Program-made: the position numbers and the translations under genes | From: JBKECO01 sp047974745 | Lineage (GTDB): Bacteria > Bacillota > Clostridia > Lachnospirales > Lachnospiraceae | NCBI GenBank assembly: GCA_047974745.1 | Contig: JBKECO010000014.1 | Span: forward strand, 1-64,000 | DNA length: 64,000 nucleotides | Direction: 5' to 3' | Part shown: positions 46,412 through 54,643 of the stretch, piece by piece | Numbering within the stretch: position 1 is the stretch's first letter | Layout: every line of letters begins with the position of its first letter | The notes under the pieces: generated by a model | What the model saw: the letters and a program-made list of their open reading frames with translations, nothing else | The model's database searches: none | Told to the model about the DNA's origin: nothing

Positions 46412-48814
46412 TCAACTTTTTCTATGGTTCCTCCTTCCCACTATGATAACTGTCCATGGTATTCCAATCAGAAGGATTCCACTCAATATAAATAGGATCG
46501 TAAAAACCGTCGGATAACTTTCATCATCTGTTAGTGGCAGATCCCCTTCAGCCTGCTCAGTCTGTGAAACAGTGGTTGTAATGTCCGATACGATCGTTGT
46601 TTTTTTAATTGTGTGTGTATTTGTGATGGTAAATGTATCTTCACTATATGTAATTTTGTATTTTGAGGGTACTGCGACTTGTTTTACAGCATAAGTAACC
46701 TGTAAGTCTCCTTCAAATGCAGAAAGTGAACTCCATGTGTAAGTCCAATTATTTGCAGCTGTAACTATGACAGCATCGCCGTATGTTTGCGTATTTCCAT
46801 TTACTGAATAATATAGCTGGACTAATACAGAATCTGGTCGTATTTCATCTCGGTCATCTTCATCAACCCATAGGATCGTGACTGTTTTACTGACCGTTTC
46901 AGTGATCGTTTTTTTTGTATTTATAATTGTTCCAAAATCCCTGACTGCAGCTCCTGAGCGTTCTTTGTCCAGAGAAAAAGGAAATTCCTCAGCCGACAAA
47001 GAATATCCTGCTGGTGCATTCACCTCTTTCAGGAAATAACTTCCAGAAGGAAGATTGATCACACAGAGACCTCCCTCGGTATCTGTAATTAAGGGATCCG
47101 TGCCCTGGGAGTCATAATAAAAGAATCGGATGCCCTTCACCGTTATTTCCGTAAATCCAGAAAGCTTTTCCTTTTCTTCGTTGTAGAGTTCGAACTCAGC
47201 ACCCTGTAATACCTTGCTTTGATCTTCTGCGTCGACCTTCCTGAATTTCGCTCCCCGAATCATTTCTTCTGCCAGAAGATACACGATTTCAGTATCGGAA
47301 ACAGTAAAGGAATCGAACTGACCTTTTCCGGAATAATAACCAGTTGGAACGGAAACCTCCCTCAAAAAATAGGTCGTATCTGCCCAAAGCTGACTTAAGG
47401 TAGCGGCGCCAAGTAAGTCTGTTGTGATAGCTGTAATAGTTCCACTTGGATCAAAAACATACTTTCCTTCCTCTAATCGAAAGGTGACTGGTGATGATTC
47501 GCCCTCGGCGTAGATCTCATAAGAAACACCAGCTAATAGTCCTTTTATTCCAGATGGATCTTTCAAAATGTCGCTAATGGTGTTACTGTACAATGAATCG
47601 GAACTATAGATTTGGACATCTGTTCCGATTTTCCGAAAAACAGGCTCAATTCCACTCAAATCGTATATTAAGTATTCTTTGTATACTCCTGCATCGAGTT
47701 GAAAATAGCGAAAGCCATTACCAGGTAACTGTTCTGTCTGGATTGCTGTATTCCAATCGTAGAATGGGACATCCGTCTTATCCACTTCAGGAATATTCCA
47801 GCCTGTAAAAACATATCCATTTTTTATTGGAATATTTTCTTCTTTATATAGGAAGTCAACCATCTCCGTTTTTGTCAAAAAGCTCTTCCCGTATAAAGCA
47901 GATGTTCCATCTGCAAAATGTACTTCTGGGTCGTCAGAAAGATCAACAAGTAGAACATCCTGATTTCGATACATATTATAAACCGGATCGCTTAGGCCAG
48001 ACTCATGCAGTCTGTCACTACTCCAATTATAATTTGTGTAATTCGGCAGCATGCTGCCATTCACAGAATCTGAAGTGCCCGGTCGGATGACTGCCATCGG
48101 CAGATACTCCACCAATGCCCCGGTAGCAGGGTCTGTATAATAGAAGCTTCCTGCTCCGATGTAGACCATTCTGCTTTTTGGATATATGAATTCCCTTAAG
48201 TCAGAATTATTCTCAAATGCCGGAGTTGAGAATTCGAGAGGCATGATACCATCTGCGATCACTACGGTATGTATTTGATTTGATGCAAAGGAATACATTT
48301 GCAGCCTTCTGACACTGCCTGGCAACTGCAATACCGTCAACTGATTATTCATAAATGCATCATCCCCAACGATTTCCACTCCATCCAGAATTGTCAGATC
48401 CTTCAGTTGATTATTTTGGAAAGAACCTCTGCTGATTTCATAGATACTTCCAGGAATCATGACAGATGTCAGGGAATTATCAGCAAATGCATATTCTCCT
48501 ATCGTTGTAAGTGCTGACTCAAATGTCACACTTGTGAGTCCTTGGTTTTGAAATGCATTGGCACCGATATTTTTTACTTCGACCCCGCCAATTGTTTCTG
48601 GTATTTCAAGTACACCTCCCAATGCAGTGCCACTATATCCCGCTGCAAATCCGGTAATTGTGTTGCTTGCAGCATCAAATGAAAATGCTGATTCTATTGT
48701 TGCCGCTACAGCATTTGAAGAGTGATCGTCTCTTGACACAAATCCTGTAATCAGCAAAATCAGTAGTACAGCCGTAATTGATTTTGCCCATGCAATCCAC
48801 TTTCTTCTCCACAT
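46412..48814 (-). CDS. Surface protein with BspA-type leucine-rich repeats and Cna-B/SpaA domains
   Basis: This 800-residue secreted protein has a signal sequence (residues 1-25) and BspA/LRR_5 repeats at about 40-200 (IGANAFQNQGLTSVTFESALTTIGEYAFADN in part). Then come SpaA-like prealbumin domains around 395-500 and 500-630 (FRKVDAEDQSKVLQGAEFELY, YFLKEVNAPAGYSLS) and a Cna-B domain (VTILWVDEDDRDEIRPDSVLVQLY to FTITNTH). It ends with LPLTDDE, a helix and GRRNHRKS. LRR_5 repeats mediate binding, and SpaA domains carry stabilising isopeptide bonds. It heads a two-gene unit with the VWA protein, and a LytTR-type repeat precedes it. GGAGGAG supports the ATG. Confidence 0.88.
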   Translation of the reverse strand: MWRRKWIAWAKSITAVLLILLITGFVSRDDHSSNAVAATIESAFSFDAASNTITGFAAGYSGTALGGVLEIPETIGGVEVKNIGANAFQNQGLTSVTFESALTTIGEYAFADNSLTSVMIPGSIYEISRGSFQNNQLKDLTILDGVEIVGDDAFMNNQLTVLQLPGSVRRLQMYSFASNQIHTVVIADGIMPLEFSTPAFENNSDLREFIYPKSRMVYIGAGSFYYTDPATGALVEYLPMAVIRPGTSDSVNGSMLPNYTNYNWSSDRLHESGLSDPVYNMYRNQDVLLVDLSDDPEVHFADGTSALYGKSFLTKTEMVDFLYKEENIPIKNGYVFTGWNIPEVDKTDVPFYDWNTAIQTEQLPGNGFRYFQLDAGVYKEYLIYDLSGIEPVFRKIGTDVQIYSSDSLYSNTISDILKDPSGIKGLLAGVSYEIYAEGESSPVTFRLEEGKYVFDPSGTITAITTDLLGAATLSQLWADTTYFLREVSVPTGYYSGKGQFDSFTVSDTEIVYLLAEEMIRGAKFRKVDAEDQSKVLQGAEFELYNEEKEKLSGFTEITVKGIRFFYYDSQGTDPLITDTEGGLCVINLPSGSYFLKEVNAPAGYSLSAEEFPFSLDKERSGAAVRDFGTIINTKKTITETVSKTVTILWVDEDDRDEIRPDSVLVQLYYSVNGNTQTYGDAVIVTAANNWTYTWSSLSAFEGDLQVTYAVKQVAVPSKYKITYSEDTFTITNTHTIKKTTIVSDITTTVSQTEQAEGDLPLTDDESYPTVFTILFILSGILLIGIPWTVIIVGRRNHRKS

Positions 48815-48856
48815 TGTTACTCCTCCATAATACCTATTCGTAAATTCCTATATTAC

Positions 48857-48918
48857 ATACTAACTGCCTATGTGTTTTTTGTGGGCAAGTTGTTCTAAAA
48901 CACCCTAAAAATGTACCA
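48857..48918 (-). promoter_or_regulatory. LytTR-type direct repeat and promoter of the LRR/VWA unit
   Basis: TGTTCTA (48891) and TGTACCA (48912), 21 bp apart on the plus strand. A -10 box TAGTAT (48857-48862, minus strand) lies 28 nt downstream. Half-sites are less perfect than in the other promoters. Confidence 0.6.
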
Positions 48919-49008
48919 GAACACCATTTTCCTTTCTTTTGTTATGTTATTTTCGTATTTGATTAATAAATCAAAAAATAGATGCATTTTCGACTATTTA
49001 TTTTCACA

Positions 49009-49037
49009 TAAAAAAAGCAGGGTATGTTTCCCTGCTT
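49009..49037 (-). terminator. Terminator after the OmpR-type regulator genes
   Basis: Minus strand AAGCAGGG-AAACATA-CCCTGCTT followed by TTTTT, a strong intrinsic terminator 25 nt past the stop codon. Confidence 0.9.
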
Positions 49038-49061
49038 ATATTGTCTATCCATTTGCACTGA

Positions 49062-49385
49062 TTACAGAATTTTAACTTCCAAATCTCTGCCTTTTTCAAA
49101 TTTATAGCCCACCTTCGATACTGTTTTGATGATACTCCGATCTTTATCGATCTTCATTCTAATCATTTTAATATAGGTGTCAATTACACGGGGGTTCCCA
49201 TCATACTCTGCCCCCCATACATGATTGATTATTTCACTTCTAGTCACGACCTTATTTGGATTGGATATAAAGTAAGTTAGCAGATGATATTCCTTATTTG
49301 TAAGTTTAATCAGCTTGTCACTTAGTTGAACCTGACCAAGAAATGGATCAATCGTTATCTTTGCTGTGTGATTTTTTTCACTCAT
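49062..49385 (-). CDS. Stand-alone OmpR-type winged-helix DNA-binding protein
   Basis: This 107-residue protein consists only of the effector domain of an OmpR/PhoB regulator: LTNKEYHLLTYFISNPNKVVTRSEIINHVWG and RVIDTYIKMIRMKIDK...IKTVSKVGYKF. There is no receiver and no room for one upstream, because the neighbouring regulator ends 56 nt earlier. GGGAGG supports the ATG at 49385. It is probably phosphorylation-independent and may compete with or extend the two full-length paralogues. Either a degenerate duplicate or a dedicated small regulator. Confidence 0.8.
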   Translation of the reverse strand: MSEKNHTAKITIDPFLGQVQLSDKLIKLTNKEYHLLTYFISNPNKVVTRSEIINHVWGAEYDGNPRVIDTYIKMIRMKIDKDRSIIKTVSKVGYKFEKGRDLEVKIL

Positions 49386-49441
49386 ACTTTCGCCTCCCAT
49401 GTGTCTTTGTCTTCCTGTCTTTTTTGTTTCTCTCCTGCTAT

Positions 49442-50131
49442 CTACTCCTGACTACCAACGACCTCCATTCCAGGTTCTATCGAAAGAAGATATCCTACTT
49501 TCTGTACTGTGATCAGGTGTCTGCTGTGGATTCCCAGTTTTTTTCTAAGTATCTTTATATGGGTGTCAACAAGCCTCTCGCTTCCTTCAAAGGTTTTTCC
49601 CCACAGGTTTTCCAGTAATTCTTTTCGCCTTAAGACATTGTTTCGATTGGTTAGCAATAATTTAAAAAGCTCATATTCCATGGAAGCAAGTTTTAGAGTA
49701 TTTCCATTAAAAACAACCGTGCGTGTGATTGGGTCTAATAGGATGCCTCTTCTTTTCACCTCATAGTCTCTGGAGACAATTTCTTTTTTCTCAGTCAGTT
49801 GTTTGATTTTATTATAGAGCTGCTGTGTTTGAAATGGTTTTTCGATATAATCGTCAAATCCCAATGTCTCGTCAATGATAGAGTTCTTTTCACCCAATCC
49901 AATAAACACAGCATTTGTCTTCTTTTTTATACATCTGCCGAGAGGATACAGATCTCCGCCTAAGGCGGTCATATCAATAATCACGATGTCTGGGCATACA
50001 TAGGAGACATTATTTAGAATATTTTTTTCTGAATCTTCAAAGTAGACCTCATATTTTTCCATTTCAATCAGTGACTTGAGTTGATCCTTCAATTTATTAT
50101 TTTCCACGACAATCGACAATTTTTTCTTCAT
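49442..50131 (-). CDS. OmpR-type response regulator with atypical receiver (paralogue 2)
   Basis: This 229-residue protein has a receiver-like N-terminal domain (1-115) and a winged-helix effector (about 130-225). The receiver keeps the aspartate in IVIIDMTALGGD and the lysine in DYIEKPF, but the usual acidic pair is replaced by VVENN, and the switch Thr/Ser region reads FIGLGEK, so phosphorylation may be lost. It is closely similar throughout to the protein encoded at 50461-51153, a clear tandem duplication. No kinase is adjacent. GGAGAA supports the ATG at 50131. A LytTR-type repeat precedes it, which places it below the LytTR regulator. Confidence 0.83.
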   Translation of the reverse strand: MKKKLSIVVENNKLKDQLKSLIEMEKYEVYFEDSEKNILNNVSYVCPDIVIIDMTALGGDLYPLGRCIKKKTNAVFIGLGEKNSIIDETLGFDDYIEKPFQTQQLYNKIKQLTEKKEIVSRDYEVKRRGILLDPITRTVVFNGNTLKLASMEYELFKLLLTNRNNVLRRKELLENLWGKTFEGSERLVDTHIKILRKKLGIHSRHLITVQKVGYLLSIEPGMEVVGSQE

Positions 50132-50238
50132 TTGAAAATTCTCCATAATCAGTATTTATCTGCGAGCAAGTGTTCTTTCACCACGTTCCAATTTTTGGTC
50201 TGTCGCATAAATCTTGACACTATTTTGTTATTTTTCAA

Positions 50239-50300
50239 ATTATAACAACTTGCATGGAATATTTTTCCTAAATGTTCCACAAAACACTCAAAATGTCACT
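50239..50300 (-). promoter_or_regulatory. LytTR-type direct repeat and promoter of regulator paralogue 2
   Basis: TGTTCCA (50273) and TGTCACT (50294), 21 bp apart on the plus strand. A consensus -10 TATAAT (50239-50244, minus strand) lies 28 nt downstream. The rest of the 314-bp gap holds no gene. Confidence 0.72.
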
Positions 50301-50460
50301 AATTGCATTTTTGAGGTCTTATAAATCATTCGTCGAATGCCTGAATCAAATCTCCTTATTCTTGTTTCTTATGCGTCTTACCAATATAAAAACGAGTACA
50401 ATAGAAGTAGAACAGAACGTAAGATCACTCTGTAGCATTAGTGATTTCGTAGTAAATTTT

Positions 50461-51153
50461 TCACTGATTCTGGCTGATAATAATCTCGATCTCAGGATCG
50501 ACCGAAAGAAGATATCCGACCTTTTGTACTGTAATCAACTGACTACTGTAGACTCCAAGCTTTTTTCGAAGCAGCTTAATATGAGTATCTACAAGTCGTT
50601 CACTTCCGACAAATGCTTCTCCCCATAGATTTTCCATAAAACACTTCCGTTCTACGACATGATTTCTATTGAGCAGCAGTAATCGTAATAATGCAAATTC
50701 CATCGGAGCCAGATTCAATATGTTACCATTAAAAATGACTGAATGAACATTAGAGTCAATAATGATACTCCTTTTACTTTCCTCCGTCTCTTTGGACACG
50801 ATTTCTTTCTTCTGGGAAAGTCGCTTGATTTTATTGTACAGCTGCTGTGTCTGAAAAGGTTTTTCGATATAGTCGTCAAATCCTAGCGTTTCGTCAATTA
50901 AAGTATTCTTTTCTCCCAATCCGATAAACACTGCATTTGTCTTCTTTTTGATGCACCGGCCAAGTGGATATAGATCTCCACCTAATGCTGTCATATCGAT
51001 GATTACGATATCAGGACGGACATAGGTCACATTATTTAAAATGTTTCTTCTGGAATCCTCAAAATAAACATCATATTTTTCCATTTCCACCAGGGACTTG
51101 ATCTGATCCTTGAGTCTGTCGTTCTCAACAACGATTGATAATTTTTTCTTCAT
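50461..51153 (-). CDS. OmpR-type response regulator with atypical receiver (paralogue 1)
   Basis: This 230-residue protein shares architecture and most residues with the next gene: receiver with VVENDRL in place of the acidic pair, IVIIDMTALGGD and DYIEKPF, then a winged helix (LAPMEFALLRLLLLNRNHVVERKCFMENLWG, VDTHIKLLRKKLGV). The first 130 residues are nearly identical between the two and the effectors diverge more, suggesting shared input but different targets. GGAGAA precedes the ATG at 51153. It has its own promoter with a LytTR-type repeat. The Pel/CotH operon ends upstream, so these regulators could act on that operon, but no target site was seen. Confidence 0.83.
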   Translation of the reverse strand: MKKKLSIVVENDRLKDQIKSLVEMEKYDVYFEDSRRNILNNVTYVRPDIVIIDMTALGGDLYPLGRCIKKKTNAVFIGLGEKNTLIDETLGFDDYIEKPFQTQQLYNKIKRLSQKKEIVSKETEESKRSIIIDSNVHSVIFNGNILNLAPMEFALLRLLLLNRNHVVERKCFMENLWGEAFVGSERLVDTHIKLLRKKLGVYSSQLITVQKVGYLLSVDPEIEIIISQNQ

Positions 51154-51212
51154 AAACATGTTCTCCATAATCTTTATTCACTCTCATATATATTTGATGT
51201 GATGTCATTCAA

Positions 51213-51275
51213 ATTATAACAAGTTATGGTAAAAATTCTTTCTATATGTTCCATAAAAACAATTCGGATGTCATT
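51213..51275 (-). promoter_or_regulatory. LytTR-type direct repeat and promoter of regulator paralogue 1
   Basis: TGTTCCA (51247) and TGTCATT (51269), 22 bp apart on the plus strand. A consensus -10 TATAAT (51213-51218, minus strand) lies 28 nt downstream. Confidence 0.7.
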
Positions 51276-51385
51276 ACTTACAGGTCTTTCTAAAATGCTG
51301 CTGCCTCATGAGAATCCAAATAGGTGGGAGAATTGTGGGAGGGGAGGCACGAAACAAACCGCAATCAATAAAGTAAAGGTCGGCA

Positions 51386-51406
51386 TGTTTTACCACCTTA
51401 ACCATG
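51386..51406 (-). promoter_or_regulatory. 21-bp element shared with 37264-37284
   Basis: Contains CCACCTTAACCATG, as at 37264-37284, with one mismatch over 21 bp. It lies between the cotH terminator and the promoter of regulator paralogue 1. Confidence 0.4.
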
Positions 51407-51416
51407 GTTACGGTAT

Positions 51417-51449
51417 CAAAAAAAGAGATGCTATCCTGCACCTCTTTTT
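51417..51449 (-). terminator. Terminator of the Pel/CotH operon
   Basis: Minus strand AAAAGAGGTGC and GCATCTCTTTT pair (one G-T pair) around a 6-nt loop, followed by T residues, about 35 nt past the cotH stop codon. Confidence 0.85.
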
Positions 51450-51484
51450 ACAAATTTCTTTCTATATTCAAAAAACTGTATTGA

Positions 51485-53254
51485 TCATTCCACTGTAAAT
51501 TCCAAAAGACCATTCACATTATAGCCTTTGACATCTGTCAACATTGTCTCGAAACGTTCCATGCTGAGCTGTTCGTGACCCTCTCTGTCCGTTGCTGTCA
51601 CCTGAACATAATAAACTCCCGGACCCAAATGGGCTTCGCTGTCATACTCTGTGTCTACAATATTTGTTTGCTCTAATAAAAGATTCTCCATATAGTAATC
51701 AGAATACACACGAACACTGTATGTTACAGGCAGTCCCTGATAGGAATAGGAAACCTCCCAGGCAAAATGCATCGTTCCATCCGCATTTTTTACCGGTGTA
51801 GCAACATACATTGGTGAAGGATATTTCGACGACTCAATAAAGTTATCATAATTGGTTAAAATGCCATCATAGAGATGATCAAGATAAAGCTCATGTTCAA
51901 CAGGCGTCATAGCATCAAGTAATTCGATGTCCGGGTATAGTGGTATTGTTTCTGCAAGCACGGGTCTGTAAAGAGTTATCAGTTCGTCTATATTTTCTCG
52001 TGTCACAGTCTCCTGTAATAATTCCTCCATCTTTGTCTGTATCTTCAAAAGACTTCCATCCAGGCGCAGATATCTGCGATGCAGTACTGACTGGTTCAGC
52101 TTTTGTATGCCCTTAAGGGAGATCGGAAGCTTCATCAGAGTGCTTTCATGATCTCCGAATCGAAGGGTTCCATCGAAATCCCAGGGAATAAAGTACCAAG
52201 TCATGGAATTATCTGGATTGTATAAGATAAAATTGTGATTAATGATATCATTATTTCCCATCAGCAGATTGAAGGAGAGCCACGTCAGATAATTATCTTC
52301 ATTGAAATACTGATGAAACACGGTATCAAAATTTGAAGTCCCATCGTTAAGTGCATCGAGCATTTCCAGTAATTTGCTATGATCATTTGCCTCCCGAATC
52401 GAAAGAATGCTTTCAAATTCCTCTTCATCATATTCCGGATCATTGATATCTTTTAAGAAACTGTTCGAATTGAAATTAAAGTCTCTGGCTTTATATAAAG
52501 AGGCACTGCTGCTTAGCCCTCTGATTTCCAGATAGGCTTTATTTGGCTGCTCCATCTGCGTATACAGACCATAATATTTAAATTCGTTCTCATCTCCTGG
52601 ATCTGAAGTGTCTCGGATCCAGACACGCATAAAATACGTTCTGTAAGATGCAATGTTATCTACACCGATCAGTAGATCCGTTTCAAGCTTCGTTGCAATT
52701 TTGGTGATATCCTCCGAGTGTTTATTCAAATTTAAGGTTGTCTGTCCATAAAATGGAGCTGCTTCCTCTGTTAGTTTGATTTTATAGCTTTTATAAATAT
52801 CCCCTCTGGATGAATTACCTCTCACCCGTATCGTTGCATTCTTGCTGTCGAGTGAAAGCAAAGGGTCTATCGCCTCGTCCTGTCCAAGGATCAAAATATT
52901 ACAATTCAATATTGGATTGTAGGTATGATCTCTGGACTGATGCAGAGCAAAGGCTGAAAAATCGATCATTTCGCCACTCTCATCCTTCGTAGGAAAGACA
53001 CTGATATACACATCATACAGATTAGCATCAATTCCATCTGAATAGATATTCTTATCTTCCATAAGTGGAAGACCATTCAAACTGCTGTTTTCAATCTCCC
53101 ATTCTGATAGTTCAGGCGTTGAGCCCTCGGCTATATTGACCTGTTCCTTCTCCACCCGATTTCTTTGATACAATATTACAAAAATGGCAACGGATATCAA
53201 AAAGATGACAATCAGAAGGAGTGCCTGCCTGCTTATTTTTGTTTTATTATTCAA
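51485..53254 (-). CDS. cotH: CotH-family protein kinase, membrane-anchored
   Basis: This 589-residue protein has an N-terminal membrane helix (about 13-32) with the rest outside. The CotH domain shows ATIRVRGNSSRGDIYKSYKIKL (nucleotide-loop and Lys region) and the metal-binding WYFIPWDFDGTLRFGD. A fibronectin-like beta domain follows (about 480-575). CotH proteins are atypical kinases that phosphorylate spore-coat or other secreted proteins. I start it at the TTG at 53254 (GGGGGA five to six bases upstream), which overlaps the DUF4956 stop by 8 nt. It is last in the Pel operon, after VTC and DUF4956 genes, so its target may be a matrix or surface component rather than spore coat. Confidence 0.85.
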   Translation of the reverse strand: MNNKTKISRQALLLIVIFLISVAIFVILYQRNRVEKEQVNIAEGSTPELSEWEIENSSLNGLPLMEDKNIYSDGIDANLYDVYISVFPTKDESGEMIDFSAFALHQSRDHTYNPILNCNILILGQDEAIDPLLSLDSKNATIRVRGNSSRGDIYKSYKIKLTEEAAPFYGQTTLNLNKHSEDITKIATKLETDLLIGVDNIASYRTYFMRVWIRDTSDPGDENEFKYYGLYTQMEQPNKAYLEIRGLSSSASLYKARDFNFNSNSFLKDINDPEYDEEEFESILSIREANDHSKLLEMLDALNDGTSNFDTVFHQYFNEDNYLTWLSFNLLMGNNDIINHNFILYNPDNSMTWYFIPWDFDGTLRFGDHESTLMKLPISLKGIQKLNQSVLHRRYLRLDGSLLKIQTKMEELLQETVTRENIDELITLYRPVLAETIPLYPDIELLDAMTPVEHELYLDHLYDGILTNYDNFIESSKYPSPMYVATPVKNADGTMHFAWEVSYSYQGLPVTYSVRVYSDYYMENLLLEQTNIVDTEYDSEAHLGPGVYYVQVTATDREGHEQLSMERFETMLTDVKGYNVNGLLEFTVE

Positions 53255-53912
53255 AATAATCCCCCGTAAAGTCAACTAAGACTGCGCTTTCAACACCATC
53301 CACTTTGGCAACATTTGTTACAAATGAGGTGTTATCTCCCTTTAATTTCATTTCATAGGTCAGCTCAGTAAAGCTGCGTGTCGTGTTCTTGTTCTTTAGT
53401 ATTTTATGAATGCTGTGCAGTTCTCTTTGTACCTGCTCTGCTGCCTCATTCTGAAACTTTACGATCAGCAGGTAGACACGTTTTCGATTCCTGATCTTAA
53501 CGAGCAGAATATAAATGAACGAAATAAAAACGGTCCCTCCAAATGAAATCAGATAGAGCCCCGCACCGCAGGTCACACCGATCGCGACAGTAAAAAACAA
53601 AAATCCGACGTCTAAAGGATCCTTTACTGCTGTCCGGTAACGTACAATTGACAATGCACCCACCATTCCCAGAGACAGAACGACATTTGAACTGATTACA
53701 ATGACAATAAAGCATGTCACGAGTCCTGTCATCACAAGTAAAATATTGAAATTATTGTTATAAATGACACCTTTGAAAAAGTATCTGTATACAAAATATA
53801 CGATCATGCTGCAGATAAATGCCGCAAGCATGGACATTACAAATCCATCAATTGTCAGGTTGCCGGTTTCCGAAATAAAGCTATTTTTAAAAATGTCCGA
53901 AAAATTTGTCAT
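53247..53912 (-). CDS. DUF4956 membrane protein
   Basis: This 221-residue protein has about four hydrophobic helices in residues 20-140, with the conserved stretch GMVGALSIVRYRTAVKDPLDVGFLFFTVAIGV, followed by a small soluble alpha/beta domain. The family has no established function but is very often encoded beside VTC-domain proteins, as here. It overlaps the VTC gene by 4 nt upstream and cotH by 8 nt downstream, so the three are translated as a block. It may be a membrane partner of the VTC protein. Confidence 0.88.
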   Translation of the reverse strand: MTNFSDIFKNSFISETGNLTIDGFVMSMLAAFICSMIVYFVYRYFFKGVIYNNNFNILLVMTGLVTCFIVIVISSNVVLSLGMVGALSIVRYRTAVKDPLDVGFLFFTVAIGVTCGAGLYLISFGGTVFISFIYILLVKIRNRKRVYLLIVKFQNEAAEQVQRELHSIHKILKNKNTTRSFTELTYEMKLKGDNTSFVTNVAKVDGVESAVLVDFTGDYFE

Positions 53913-54619
53913 CTATACAACAACCTTCCTTTCTCCTCCCTGCACAATACATATTTTGAGATCGCACAGTAATCTGTCATGCCAGTCTGAATCAGTGATG
54001 CAATGTAGGAGGGTAGGAATTCATCATATTTGACCTCCATGACCATAGTATCCGATTCCAGAATTTGTTTTGTTGTAAAACCTGCTGCAAAGATATCCAG
54101 ACAGGAAACAGAAGAAGCAATCTCCTTATCAAAGGTAATTCTGACATTCCCTTCCTTTGCAATATACGCTTCTCTCAGATATTCGACGACCACGGTCGGC
54201 CGAAGCAGCCGACTTCTGTTATATCCTAGCAGCTGCTGGCAGACCCGCTCACTTCTCTCAGCCATTTGATCAAAATTCCCTTTCAGCAGATGGTCGTATT
54301 CCGATCGTGACAACTTTGCCTGCTCCTTGGCAATGTATTCCTGATATTTCATCTTACATTCCAAATGGATCTGATCGTCATTGCGTCCGTAACATCGGAT
54401 GCGATATTTTTTCCGGAAACTGACACCAGCATTTTTTTCATTTACAGCCGAATGATAGAGATCATCAAAATACAGGCTGCTGATCAAATATCCATTCTCA
54501 TCCGGCATATTTGGATCGGATGTCATTACATACTGCAGCCTTTTTCGCAGTGTATGATATACCAGTGGATTGATATAATATTTTAACTCATGGCGTATCT
54601 TATTCCCTTCATATTGCAT
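53909..54619 (-). CDS. VTC-domain (polyphosphate polymerase-like) protein
   Basis: This 236-residue soluble protein is of the VTC/CYTH tunnel fold. It shows RHELKYYINP (residues 9-18), YFDD, the basic strand FRKKYRIRCYGR, HLECKMKYQEYIAKEQAKL, then RPTVVVEYLREAY and MEVKYDEFLPSY. These are the alternating Lys/Arg and Glu residues that line the ATP and metal tunnel in yeast Vtc4, which makes polyphosphate. Bacterial homologues next to DUF4956 are common and largely uncharacterised. It follows pelG by 24 nt and overlaps DUF4956 by 4 nt. AAAAGGGGGA supports the ATG. Confidence 0.87.
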   Translation of the reverse strand: MQYEGNKIRHELKYYINPLVYHTLRKRLQYVMTSDPNMPDENGYLISSLYFDDLYHSAVNEKNAGVSFRKKYRIRCYGRNDDQIHLECKMKYQEYIAKEQAKLSRSEYDHLLKGNFDQMAERSERVCQQLLGYNRSRLLRPTVVVEYLREAYIAKEGNVRITFDKEIASSVSCLDIFAAGFTTKQILESDTMVMEVKYDEFLPSYIASLIQTGMTDYCAISKYVLCREEKGRLLYR

Positions 54620-54643
54620 GTCGTCCCCCTTTTCCTCGGTATA

